From an uncultured Planctomycetota bacterium (GTDB taxonomy: Bacteria > Planctomycetota > Phycisphaerae > Sedimentisphaerales > Anaerobacaceae), in assembly GCA_903927855.1 (NCBI GenBank), contig CAIYOL010000083.1, forward strand, positions 1 to 5,000: a stretch of DNA of 5,000 bases, written 5' to 3'. The notes under the pieces are model-generated. The model did no database searches, was not told the origin of the DNA, and saw only the letters and a program-made list of their open reading frames with translations. Every line of letters starts with the position of its first letter. The stretch's first letter is position 1. Below, in pieces: positions 1 through 5,000 of this stretch. The position numbers and the translations under genes were made by a program.

Positions 1-1
1 A

Positions 2-1153
2 AGTTTGGGTGTTCACGAGCACTGGAACGATGCAAATAATAAACAATACAGCCGCAATCTCGGCACAGGCGACGGTATCGAGCTTGTTAATGTTGCACCG
101 GGCTGGCCGGACCTGACGGGCGACCGGTTGGTCGATTTCAGGGATTTTGCCGTCCTGGCAAATGCATGGGGCAGCCGGCCGGGCGATTACAACTGGGACG
201 CCAACTGCGATATTTCAGCACCGGCAGATAACGTAATCGATGAAAAAGACCTTATGGTTCTATGTGAAAACTGGCTTGCGGATTATTCAAAGGACCTTAT
301 TAAGCCGGGCGCTGCACTGCAGGAATTATACTCAGCAAGCACTCAATTCGAAGGCGCTACTTGGGACCCCAACAGTCATAAACTTTTCTTTACGAAAAGA
401 ACCTCGACATATCAGATACTTCGGCTCGAGGGCCCCAACAATGTTACAGTCTGGATGAGTCCTTCGCCGCAGACAAACGGAATGATTATAGGCAATGACG
501 GACGTTTGCTCTGCTGTGATGAAAGCACTTTACAGATAACAAGCAGGTTTATCGGAGATAGCTCCCCCGGTGATACTCAGATTTTAGCTGATTCTTCTGA
601 TGGTTTTACAAAACCGCCAAACGACCTTTGCCAATTAACCAACGGCAATATCTACTTTACCACGCCCATCTGGGACAGCAGTCCGCCTTCAGCTCAGGGC
701 GTATGGCTGATAGAACCTAACAGCACAGTAATATGTGTAAATAATGCCCTCAATCAGCCCAATGGTATTATTACCTCGCTCGATGAAACCAAGCTCTACG
801 TTTCCGAAGGCAGTTCAACAGCCGCCAATCAAAAATGGGATGTTTTCACCATTAATTCTGACGGCACATTAGGTAGCCCGACGCTATTTTTCAAGCCGAC
901 AAATCCGCCAAATACCAGCAACGTTCCCGATGGTATGACTATCGACGAGTTAGGAAACCTGTATTTTTGCGGCTTAGGCGGCGTCTGGATTGTATCGCCG
1001 GCGGGTGTGCAGCTTGGTTTCATCTCTGTAGCAAACCCGTTTAACATTGCTTTCGGCGGCAACGATGGCAGAACCCTTTATATAGTAACCGGCAACGGCA
1101 AACTTTATTCGCTTGCTATGTGCGTCCGCGGAGGTGAATCGAGCAGTTGGTAG
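2..1153 (+). CDS. 5'-truncated secreted-type protein: dockerin-like module plus SMP-30/gluconolactonase-like beta-propeller
   Basis: The frame is open to the left edge, so the true start is probably outside the window; the TTG at 5 is an unlikely start. Numbering residues from that TTG, three parts are visible. Residues 1-28 (HEHWN, QYSRNLG) look like the tail of another domain. Residues 35-92 resemble a dockerin type I pair: a first calcium loop with D36, D40, D44 and D47, then a second, less regular loop ending in NVIDEKDL, each followed by a short helix ending in W (NAWG, ENWL). Residues 105-372 match the SMP-30/gluconolactonase/LRE propeller: FEGATW (E116), PPNDL (N206), QPNGI (N253), VPDGM (D309) and a final FGG-x-DGRTLY strand. 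E116, N253 and D309 align with the metal ligands of SMP-30, and N206 with its substrate-side Asn, so lactonase-type activity is possible; the substrate is unknown. Export is inferred from the dockerin-like part, since the N-terminus is missing. The gene ends at TAG and is followed by an intrinsic terminator. Confidence 0.8.
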   Translation, partial: SLGVHEHWNDANNKQYSRNLGTGDGIELVNVAPGWPDLTGDRLVDFRDFAVLANAWGSRPGDYNWDANCDISAPADNVIDEKDLMVLCENWLADYSKDLIKPGAALQELYSASTQFEGATWDPNSHKLFFTKRTSTYQILRLEGPNNVTVWMSPSPQTNGMIIGNDGRLLCCDESTLQITSRFIGDSSPGDTQILADSSDGFTKPPNDLCQLTNGNIYFTTPIWDSSPPSAQGVWLIEPNSTVICVNNALNQPNGIITSLDETKLYVSEGSSTAANQKWDVFTINSDGTLGSPTLFFKPTNPPNTSNVPDGMTIDELGNLYFCGLGGVWIVSPAGVQLGFISVANPFNIAFGGNDGRTLYIVTGNGKLYSLAMCVRGGESSSW

Positions 1154-1190
1154 CGATTCATGGCCGTTATATACACAAGCATTTGCAATT

Positions 1191-1227
1191 ACCGGCTGCC
1201 GACAAAATCGTCAGCCGGTTCTTTTTT
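1191..1227 (+). terminator. intrinsic terminator after the SMP-30-like gene
   Basis: An 8-bp GC-rich stem, ACCGGCTG (1191-1198) with CAGCCGGT (1212-1219), is extended inwards past a single C/T mismatch by CGA/TCG and closed by a CAAAA loop. It is followed by TC and six T residues (1222-1227), with a second T run shortly after. It lies 38 bp after the stop codon on the same strand. This is a textbook Rho-independent terminator and separates the first gene from the paralogue pair. Confidence 0.9.
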
Positions 1228-1350
1228 ACTTGTTTTTTAATGAATTGAAGCAGACGCGAAACAAAATTTCTAAATCCTGGCTGGCAGGTAAAAATTGTGT
1301 TGCTTTTTTACCAATTTTGACGATGATATACGGCAAATGTTAGACATAGC

Positions 1351-1356
1351 TATAAT
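1351..1356 (+). promoter_or_regulatory. putative -10 box (TATAAT) for the paralogue pair
   Basis: A perfect TATAAT lies 95 bp upstream of the preferred ATG at 1446 and downstream of the terminator, where a new promoter is expected. No good -35 box sits 16-18 bp upstream. A TTGACG is present at 1317-1322, but its 28-bp spacing is too long for a standard sigma-70 promoter. The call rests on the -10 match and on position only. Confidence 0.4.
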
Positions 1357-1433
1357 ACAAGTAAGTACATCTTTGTTGAAATGGAGGTATTTTTTAAAAA
1401 ATGGTTTGGAATACTATAAGAGAAAAGAAAAGT

Positions 1434-1440
1434 GAGGTGA
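1434..1440 (+). promoter_or_regulatory. Shine-Dalgarno site that decides the start at 1446
   Basis: GAGGTGA ends 5 bases before the ATG at 1446 and is close to a full match to the anti-Shine-Dalgarno sequence. A competing GGAGGT at 1383-1388 precedes the in-frame ATG at 1401, but at a long 12-base spacing. I therefore prefer 1446 as the main start; both starts could be used. Confidence 0.6.
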
Positions 1441-1445
1441 ACAAT

Positions 1446-1817
1446 ATGGCAACGAGTAAAATTATTGAAATGCACCCGTCAGGTAAAACACTTTCCGACA
1501 TTCCCAGCGGGGAAAATATTAAAAGTAGTTTCAGCAGACGCAGTGAAAAAGATTTGGCCGGCGGTATGGAAATGCTGGATTTGGATTTCCTGCTGAGTAT
1601 TGTTGAGAATACCGAAGGCAACGACAAGAACGATGTGGCAATGCGTAGACTCACTTTTGACGAGCTCCTGCGAAGGGAACAGCAGGATACCGTTGACAGT
1701 AATTCGCTTAAAGTGTACGCAATAAACGAGGGCGAACTTTACGGTAAGGTTATCCAGTGCGAGGCGATGAAGGTGTTGACGGAAAGAACCGCACGCAAGG
1801 GTAAACACAGCGACTAA
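1446..1817 (+). CDS. small soluble protein of unknown family, paralogue of the next gene
   Basis: I do not recognise this 123-residue protein. It has no signal peptide or membrane segment and is rich in charged residues, so it is probably cytoplasmic. Residues 33-120 form a domain shared with the following gene, about 55-60% identical by eye. Shared blocks are EKDL, GME-x-LD-x-DFLL, VENT, a DV-x-MR-x-L-x-F block, ELLRR (74-78), LYGK, IQCEA (103-107, one conserved Cys) and ERTA. The pattern suggests a mainly helical domain. A short upstream motif, H-P-S-GKT (10-15), also has a counterpart in the paralogue; it is too short for a Walker A and I do not claim nucleotide binding. The start at 1446 is chosen for its well-spaced Shine-Dalgarno; an in-frame ATG at 1401 would add 15 residues. 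The paralogue lies 87 bp downstream on the same strand with no terminator between, so one transcript is likely. Function is unknown. Confidence 0.8.
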   Translation: MATSKIIEMHPSGKTLSDIPSGENIKSSFSRRSEKDLAGGMEMLDLDFLLSIVENTEGNDKNDVAMRRLTFDELLRREQQDTVDSNSLKVYAINEGELYGKVIQCEAMKVLTERTARKGKHSD

Positions 1818-1860
1818 ACAGGAAAGTCCGGCATCGCCCTTATTAAGCCGTAGTCTTGTC

Positions 1861-1880
1861 CGCTTACAGCAGAGTGAGCG
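1861..1880 (+). repeat. small hairpin in the spacer between the two paralogues
   Basis: CGCTTAC (1861-1867) and GTGAGCG (1874-1880) form a 7-bp stem with one G-T wobble and a 6-base loop. No T run follows, so it does not look like a terminator. It lies 24 bp upstream of the second paralogue's ATG, where it could influence translation or mRNA stability. A stem this short could also be chance. Confidence 0.35.
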
Positions 1881-1904
1881 TGCATATACCGTGTCTGCAA
1901 CAAT

Positions 1905-2417
1905 ATGAACGTTCTTTTAGCACAAACAATCTTAGCTGCTCGCAACAGCGAGGGGGATGATACCGTTTGGATGCAAATGCTGGTCGTCGTTATACTGGCA
2001 GTTTCCTTCGGTATCTTCGGCCTTGCCAAGGCAAAGGCAAGTAAGTCCAAAGTGGAATATCCGCCTCTGCCTAAGCGGGAACATGCCGGCAAAACTTTCG
2101 ACTTATCCGGCGTAGCGAAAGCGAAGTCGGAGGGCTTGCACACAAAAAGAGAGAAAGATTTGCAAAGCGGTATGGAAATACTGGATTCGGATTTTCTGCT
2201 GAAAGTCGTTGAGAATACCAATGATGGCGGCGATGAAAAGGATGTAGTTATGCGCAAGCTCAACTTTAAAGAGCTTCTGCGTAGAGGCGAACTCAGTCAG
2301 GCCGATAGCCACGCGCTCAAGGAGTATGCTTTAAATAAGGGCAACCTCTACGGCAAGGATATTCAATGCGAAGCGATAAGAATCCTCGCAGAAAGGACCG
2401 CCAAAGGCAAAAACTGA
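1905..2417 (+). CDS. single-pass membrane protein of unknown family, membrane-anchored paralogue of the preceding gene
   Basis: I do not recognise the family of this 170-residue protein. Residues 1-22 form a short acidic N-terminus (NSEGDD). Residues 23-41 are a hydrophobic helix (a run of V, I, L, F), followed at once by the basic stretch KAKASKSK. By the positive-inside rule the N-terminus faces out and the C-terminal domain the cytoplasm. A Pro/Lys-rich linker (about 50-80, with H-A-GKT at 60-64) leads to residues 82-169, the domain shared with the upstream protein (EKDL, SGME-x-LD-x-DFLL, VENT, ELLRR, LYGK, IQCEA, ERTA). The pair therefore looks like a duplication in which one copy is anchored to the membrane. 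The ATG at 1905 lacks an obvious Shine-Dalgarno. An in-frame ATG at 1971 would keep the helix but drop the acidic N-terminus; I prefer 1905 because the longer N-terminus gives a conventional anchor. The stop codon overlaps the 3' end of the convergent tRNA-Lys gene. Confidence 0.8.
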   Translation: MNVLLAQTILAARNSEGDDTVWMQMLVVVILAVSFGIFGLAKAKASKSKVEYPPLPKREHAGKTFDLSGVAKAKSEGLHTKREKDLQSGMEILDSDFLLKVVENTNDGGDEKDVVMRKLNFKELLRRGELSQADSHALKEYALNKGNLYGKDIQCEAIRILAERTAKGKN

Positions 2418-2487
2418 GAGTGTTGGGATTCGAACCCAAGACCTACGCATTAAAAGTGCGTTGCTCTACCTACTGAGCTACACTCCC
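2415..2487 (-). tRNA. tRNA-Lys (anticodon TTT)
   Basis: Read on the minus strand, a full cloverleaf folds in 73 nt. The acceptor stem GGGAGTG/CACTCTC has one G-T pair. The D arm is GCTC/GAGC around AGTAGGTA. The anticodon stem ACGCA/TGCGT is perfect, with loop CTTTTAA. The variable loop is 5 nt (AGGTC), and the T arm is TTGGG/CCCAA with loop TTCGAAT. The TTT anticodon (plus-strand 2452-2454) reads AAA/AAG lysine codons. The discriminator is A. CCA is not encoded (GTT follows), so it must be added by the CCA-adding enzyme. The 3' end overlaps the stop codon of the convergent membrane-protein gene. A run of five T residues follows the 3' end and may aid termination. Confidence 0.97.
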
Positions 2488-2498
2488 GATTTTGAGAT

Positions 2499-2526
2499 AC
2501 TTTAAAAAATTCCCCGCAAATGTCAA
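2499..2526 (-). promoter_or_regulatory. promoter of tRNA-Lys
   Basis: On the minus strand a consensus -35 box TTGACA (2521-2526) is separated by 16 bp from a -10-like TAAAGT (2499-2504). The -10 box ends 11 bp before the first tRNA base, so the primary transcript would have a very short 5' leader, as is usual for tRNA genes. Confidence 0.75.
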
Positions 2527-2538
2527 CATAAAATACTA

Positions 2539-2670
2539 TTGCTTGCTGTTGTGTCCTCTAGTTCGGCCCTCTTTTTTACTTACTTCGTCCCGCACCTCTT
2601 GCTTCAATAGGTGCGGGGCTGCGTAATACTAATGCTCCTCATGACGGCTTCCGGAAACAACAGCAATCAA
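2539..2670. repeat. imperfect 18-bp inverted repeat spanning 132 bp in the tRNA/restriction-gene gap
   Basis: TTGCTTGCTGTTGTGTCC (2539-2556) and the reverse complement of 2653-2670 match at 16 of 18 bases. The interior carries a further 9-bp hairpin. No open reading frame of note lies inside. It could be a decayed miniature transposable element with terminal inverted repeats, or a structured RNA with a long closing stem. I see no clear target-site duplication. The rest of the gap 2488-2746 holds the tRNA promoter and a G-rich patch near 2714-2726, with no gene visible. Confidence 0.5.
2589..2617. repeat. GC-rich 9-bp hairpin inside the larger inverted repeat
   Basis: CCCGCACCT (2589-2597) pairs perfectly with AGGTGCGGG (2609-2617) across an 11-base loop. 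It lies 130 bp downstream of the restriction endonuclease stop on the minus strand. No T run follows the stem in either direction; the plus-strand T run at 2572-2577 lies before it, not after. It is therefore not a classical intrinsic terminator, though it could act as a 3'-end stabilising stem. Confidence 0.6.
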
Positions 2671-2746
2671 GGACGAAATTGCTCATTCGTAAACGTATGC
2701 GAAATCGTATAACGGGGGTGTGGGGGAAAATCAAATTAAATATTTA

Positions 2747-3880
2747 CTAACCACTTTCGGCAACCTGCCGCAATGCAAGGAATGCTTCCTTAAGGGTTTG
2801 ACTAACTGCTGAATCTGGCTCGTTTAGTACCAAATTCTGATAAGCATTTAGATAATCAACCCTCACACGGTGGAATAGATGCAAGAAATGTCGAAGAAAT
2901 CCAATGCAGTCGAGAATCGCTATCTCAGTGCCTCCAGTTTCCTCATAAAATTTTGCCGCATATTCGGAAACATCAGGATCAATCTCATCGGTAGTTACGA
3001 AGATATAATTATTGATACGATTTAATGCTTTAGCAATTTTATTTACGGCTACATCAATGTCATCAGTAGTTACACGCTTCATTTTCATTTCGTAGGCAGT
3101 TACGACGTCATCATCTCCCATAAGACAGATTTCAACATCGCCTATAGAACCGGTTTGTAGGTCTGCAGCATTATGTACATTAAGAGGCAAAACACTTTCT
3201 CCTAAACATTTTCCTGCAACTTGATAAGCTCCAGCAACAATCAAAACAGGCAAACGGCTAGAATTTTTGCAAGCAAGGTGTTGGCCAATAAGAGTAACAA
3301 TTGCCTCTGATGATAATGGTAGTGCGCCCTCTGTGTGCTCTAAGGCCTCTAACAACGAAGACATTCTTGCATCCTTCTCGTTGCGTATTATTAATAGTAC
3401 ACGCACCGTTTCAATAAAAAGCGTATCAGCCGAAATACGTTTCTTCGCAACATCCTCTATTAATTGCAGAGTTTTCTTGTAGAGGTCTCGTGGCCTACCG
3501 ACTAATTCTCTGTCGGTGGTCAAAGGTTGGTCAATGTTACGAAGTGTCGGTGTAAGAAACGCTGTCGTAGGATTACACGGCAAGCGATGACTATTGATGA
3601 ATTGTGTAAGATAATGCTCATCATATGTACGGCCTGAGAAGCTTTTGGACCCACCAATTTCAGTATAAGGATTGCGAGGATCAACTTTAGGGTTGTCTAA
3701 TTTTCCCAATAGGCATGACATAAGCAAACGCACGCCAGCACGATTACTCATACAACGACAAACGTAATCTACACGTTCTCGTATTGTATCATCAGCGATA
3801 ACTGTTGTTTCAAGAGTATTGCATGCTCTATTATAAATATTCTCTAATATTTGTATGGGCGTTGGTTTTGATGTTTTCAT
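2747..3880 (-). CDS. Type II restriction endonuclease, SacI family
   Basis: This is predicted to cut DNA at a specific site left unmethylated by its partner. The 377-residue protein resembles the RE_SacI family as I recall it, from the block GGSKSFSGRTYDE (76-88), the PCNPTTAFLTP region (about 101-111) and LDCIGFLRHFLHLFHR (323-338). A plausible PD-(D/E)XK active site is the GDVE block (D248, E250) followed by YEMK (E264-x-K266), on adjoining beta strands in a position usual for the fold. An in-frame ATG at 3922 would add 14 residues. I prefer the ATG at 3880 because it overlaps the methyltransferase stop as ATGA, a common coupling arrangement; no strong Shine-Dalgarno is visible. Being second in the operon would make the nuclease depend on methyltransferase translation. 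The recognition sequence cannot be read from the protein, and SacI-family membership does not prove GAGCTC specificity. No truncation or frameshift is seen. Confidence 0.75.
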   Translation of the reverse strand: MKTSKPTPIQILENIYNRACNTLETTVIADDTIRERVDYVCRCMSNRAGVRLLMSCLLGKLDNPKVDPRNPYTEIGGSKSFSGRTYDEHYLTQFINSHRLPCNPTTAFLTPTLRNIDQPLTTDRELVGRPRDLYKKTLQLIEDVAKKRISADTLFIETVRVLLIIRNEKDARMSSLLEALEHTEGALPLSSEAIVTLIGQHLACKNSSRLPVLIVAGAYQVAGKCLGESVLPLNVHNAADLQTGSIGDVEICLMGDDDVVTAYEMKMKRVTTDDIDVAVNKIAKALNRINNYIFVTTDEIDPDVSEYAAKFYEETGGTEIAILDCIGFLRHFLHLFHRVRVDYLNAYQNLVLNEPDSAVSQTLKEAFLALRQVAESG

Positions 3881-4818
3881 ATAAAAAGATTCTCTCGGCC
3901 ATTTGGATTGTAATTTGTCCAAAGCACTTCTTGCCGAGTGCCTTTTGTGGAATGGATAGTTTTGTCATCGCCTAGTGTCTTGAACCAGCGTCCTGGTCTG
4001 AAAAGTTTGTCCATCAAAGGATGATCATAGCCGGACACGGCAACCTTGCCTTTACATTCGTTTACTGTTTCCGCAAACTCTTGATGCTGGTTCTCATCCA
4101 TCTCAAATCCGTATGCCTTAGAATCCCCGCGTGTAGCGTGTAGATAAGGTGGATCGCAGTAGAACAACGTACTGGGGCTATCATATAGCCGTATTATATC
4201 GATTGCGGGTCGATTCTCTATTTGGACGCGGATAAGTCGTTGTGCTATTTCATTTAGAGACTCCACACCTCTAAGCCAACGTGATACAACTCCTGACATT
4301 CCAGATCTGCTGGTATTTTTACAATTAGCCCACCGGCCAAGAGAGGCGGTTTGAGCAAGACCTGTTCTAGTCTGGCGTGCCTTGATATAAAAGTGCCTAG
4401 CACGCTCAATTTCACTGTCACCATTCGTCTTTCCATATATGGCACGGCAATATTCCTCTCGAGAAAACGGGGTCAGGGCGATGGCTCTGATCAGCTCTTC
4501 GTGCCGATCGCGCAACATACTAAAAAAGTTCACTACTTCGCCATCTATGTCGTTATAAGTTTCGACGGGAGATGGTTCTCGATTGAGTAGTACTGCCCCG
4601 GAGCCAGCAAAGGGTTCGCAATAGTGGTGACAATTTGGTAACAAGGGAAGCAACCAATCAAGATGGGAAAACTTTCCGCCATACCATCCAAACACGATCC
4701 GGTGACGACGAGACCTTTTTAGATAGGGTATGTTTGATTGTTCCGGTGCTTCACTCGCATCTATATAAATCGGGGAAACATCTCGCTTGTTCCGTTTATT
4801 GTCTTTCAGTTGAGTCAT
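3877..4818 (-). CDS. DNA adenine-N6 methyltransferase, D12 (Dam-like) class, of a Type II restriction-modification system
   Basis: This transfers a methyl group from S-adenosylmethionine to N6 of adenine in the recognition site, protecting host DNA from the adjacent nuclease. The 313-residue protein has D12-class motifs in the expected order: motif X, GWYGGK (44-49); motif I, CEPFAGSG (67-74), the cofactor loop; an acidic follow-up YNDID (88-92); a central region, about 115-200, where the target recognition domain is expected; catalytic motif IV, CDPPY (221-225, DPPY type); and a C-terminal EVLWTNY strand (297-303). The first 40 residues are a basic, probably flexible extension. The ATG at 4818 is the first possible start, since an in-frame TAA lies just upstream. 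The upstream sequence is A-rich without a clear Shine-Dalgarno. The stop overlaps the start of the endonuclease gene (ATGA). No separate controller gene is visible. An orphan Dam-type role is less likely given the nuclease partner. Confidence 0.92.
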   Translation of the reverse strand: MTQLKDNKRNKRDVSPIYIDASEAPEQSNIPYLKRSRRHRIVFGWYGGKFSHLDWLLPLLPNCHHYCEPFAGSGAVLLNREPSPVETYNDIDGEVVNFFSMLRDRHEELIRAIALTPFSREEYCRAIYGKTNGDSEIERARHFYIKARQTRTGLAQTASLGRWANCKNTSRSGMSGVVSRWLRGVESLNEIAQRLIRVQIENRPAIDIIRLYDSPSTLFYCDPPYLHATRGDSKAYGFEMDENQHQEFAETVNECKGKVAVSGYDHPLMDKLFRPGRWFKTLGDDKTIHSTKGTRQEVLWTNYNPNGRENLFI

Positions 4819-4902
4819 GTCTTTTTACTTTTAACCCAGTGCCGATGTTATATCCTTGAAAGATATTAGCCAATAACGATTATACTCGTTGCATAAACTG
4901 GC

Positions 4903-4932
4903 AGTATACCGCTCGATAGCAAAAGATAGCAA
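4903..4932 (-). promoter_or_regulatory. putative promoter of the restriction-modification operon with tandem repeat at -35
   Basis: On the minus strand TTGCTA (4927-4932) lies 18 bp upstream of TATACT (4903-4908), giving a reasonable sigma-70 promoter and a leader of roughly 75-80 nt before the methyltransferase ATG. The octamer TTGCTATC occurs twice, one helical turn apart (minus-strand copies at 4925-4932 and 4915-4922), so the repeat covers the -35 box and spacer and could be an operator. A second TATAAT at 4879-4884 lacks a good -35 box. Confidence 0.5.
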
Positions 4933-4973
4933 GCTTTTTTCAATTTTCAATCAAAAGCGCAGGTACTTTTTCG

Positions 4974-5000
4974 TTGACTTTTCCCTGAAATTTGGTATAA
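4974..5000 (+). promoter_or_regulatory. promoter-like pair pointing out of the right edge
   Basis: TTGACT (4974-4979) is followed after 16 bp by TATAA (4996-5000), cut off by the window end. If real, it drives a plus-strand gene beyond the window, divergent from the restriction-modification operon. The last base of the -10 box and any gene cannot be seen. Confidence 0.4.

Noticed and set aside
829..1062. Minus-strand 77-residue frame.
   Set aside because: It is antisense to well-conserved SMP-30 propeller motifs, with no start signal of its own.
1662..1667. A GAGCTC site in the soluble paralogue as a hint of the recognition sequence.
   Set aside because: A single site in 5 kb is unremarkable, and it says nothing about specificity because a modified host keeps its own sites.
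1394..2263. Two minus-strand reading frames (1394-1654 and 1814-2263) whose predicted proteins resemble each other, both beginning MSLRI.
   Set aside because: They lie wholly or largely antisense to the two paralogous genes. Their likeness is a mirror of that duplication. The plus-strand frames have the better start signal, the membrane-helix logic and protein-level conservation.
2589..2617. GC-rich hairpin as the intrinsic terminator of the restriction-modification operon.
   Set aside because: No T run follows the stem in the direction of transcription of that operon; the sequence there is A-rich.
2714..2726. Two runs of five G as a possible G-quadruplex.
   Set aside because: Only two G runs are present, while an intramolecular quadruplex normally needs four.
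2415..2746. tRNA-Lys as an attachment site for an integrated island carrying the restriction genes.
   Set aside because: Integration normally duplicates the 3' end of the tRNA, and here the restriction genes lie on the 5' side. I found no second copy of the tRNA 3' sequence in the window and no integrase.
4351..4859. Plus-strand frames at 4351-4590 and 4635-4859.
   Set aside because: Both are antisense to the methyltransferase gene, which carries all D12 motifs. The second runs into its promoter region. No recognisable protein features.

Overview
The window looks like chromosomal DNA from a planctomycete, probably of the class Phycisphaerae. The first gene combines a dockerin-like calcium-binding module with an SMP-30/gluconolactonase-type beta-propeller, a secreted-protein style common in that group. 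Several genes lack a strong ribosome-binding site. This placement rests on style and recalled family features, not on a database search.

Layout, left to right. Positions 1-1153 (+) hold the 3' part of a gene whose start lies outside the window: a dockerin-like module followed by a nearly complete SMP-30-type propeller. A clear intrinsic terminator follows at 1191-1227. After a short intergenic region with a perfect TATAAT box come two same-strand paralogues. One is a 123-residue soluble protein (1446-1817). The other is a 170-residue protein carrying the same C-terminal domain behind one predicted transmembrane helix (1905-2417). I do not recognise their family, and they are the least explained genes here. 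The second one runs head-on into a tRNA-Lys(TTT) gene on the minus strand (2415-2487), and the last base of the tRNA lies inside its stop codon. The tRNA has a good promoter of its own.

The gap 2488-2746 holds that promoter, an imperfect 18-bp inverted repeat 132 bp across, and a 9-bp hairpin nested inside it. No gene is visible in this gap.

From 4818 down to 2747 (-) lies a compact two-gene Type II restriction-modification system. A D12-class adenine-N6 DNA methyltransferase comes first, followed by a SacI-family restriction endonuclease. They are joined by an ATGA stop/start overlap, so the methyltransferase is promoter-proximal and the nuclease is probably translationally coupled. A plausible promoter with a tandem repeat over its -35 region lies about 85-115 bp upstream of the methyltransferase start. 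At the extreme right edge a plus-strand promoter-like pair (TTGACT, 16 bp, TATAA) points out of the window, suggesting a divergent gene just beyond.

The restriction-modification pair works as a unit: protective methylation plus cleavage of unmodified DNA. The other genes show no visible functional link to it. I see no CRISPR array, insertion sequence, rRNA gene or clear attachment site.
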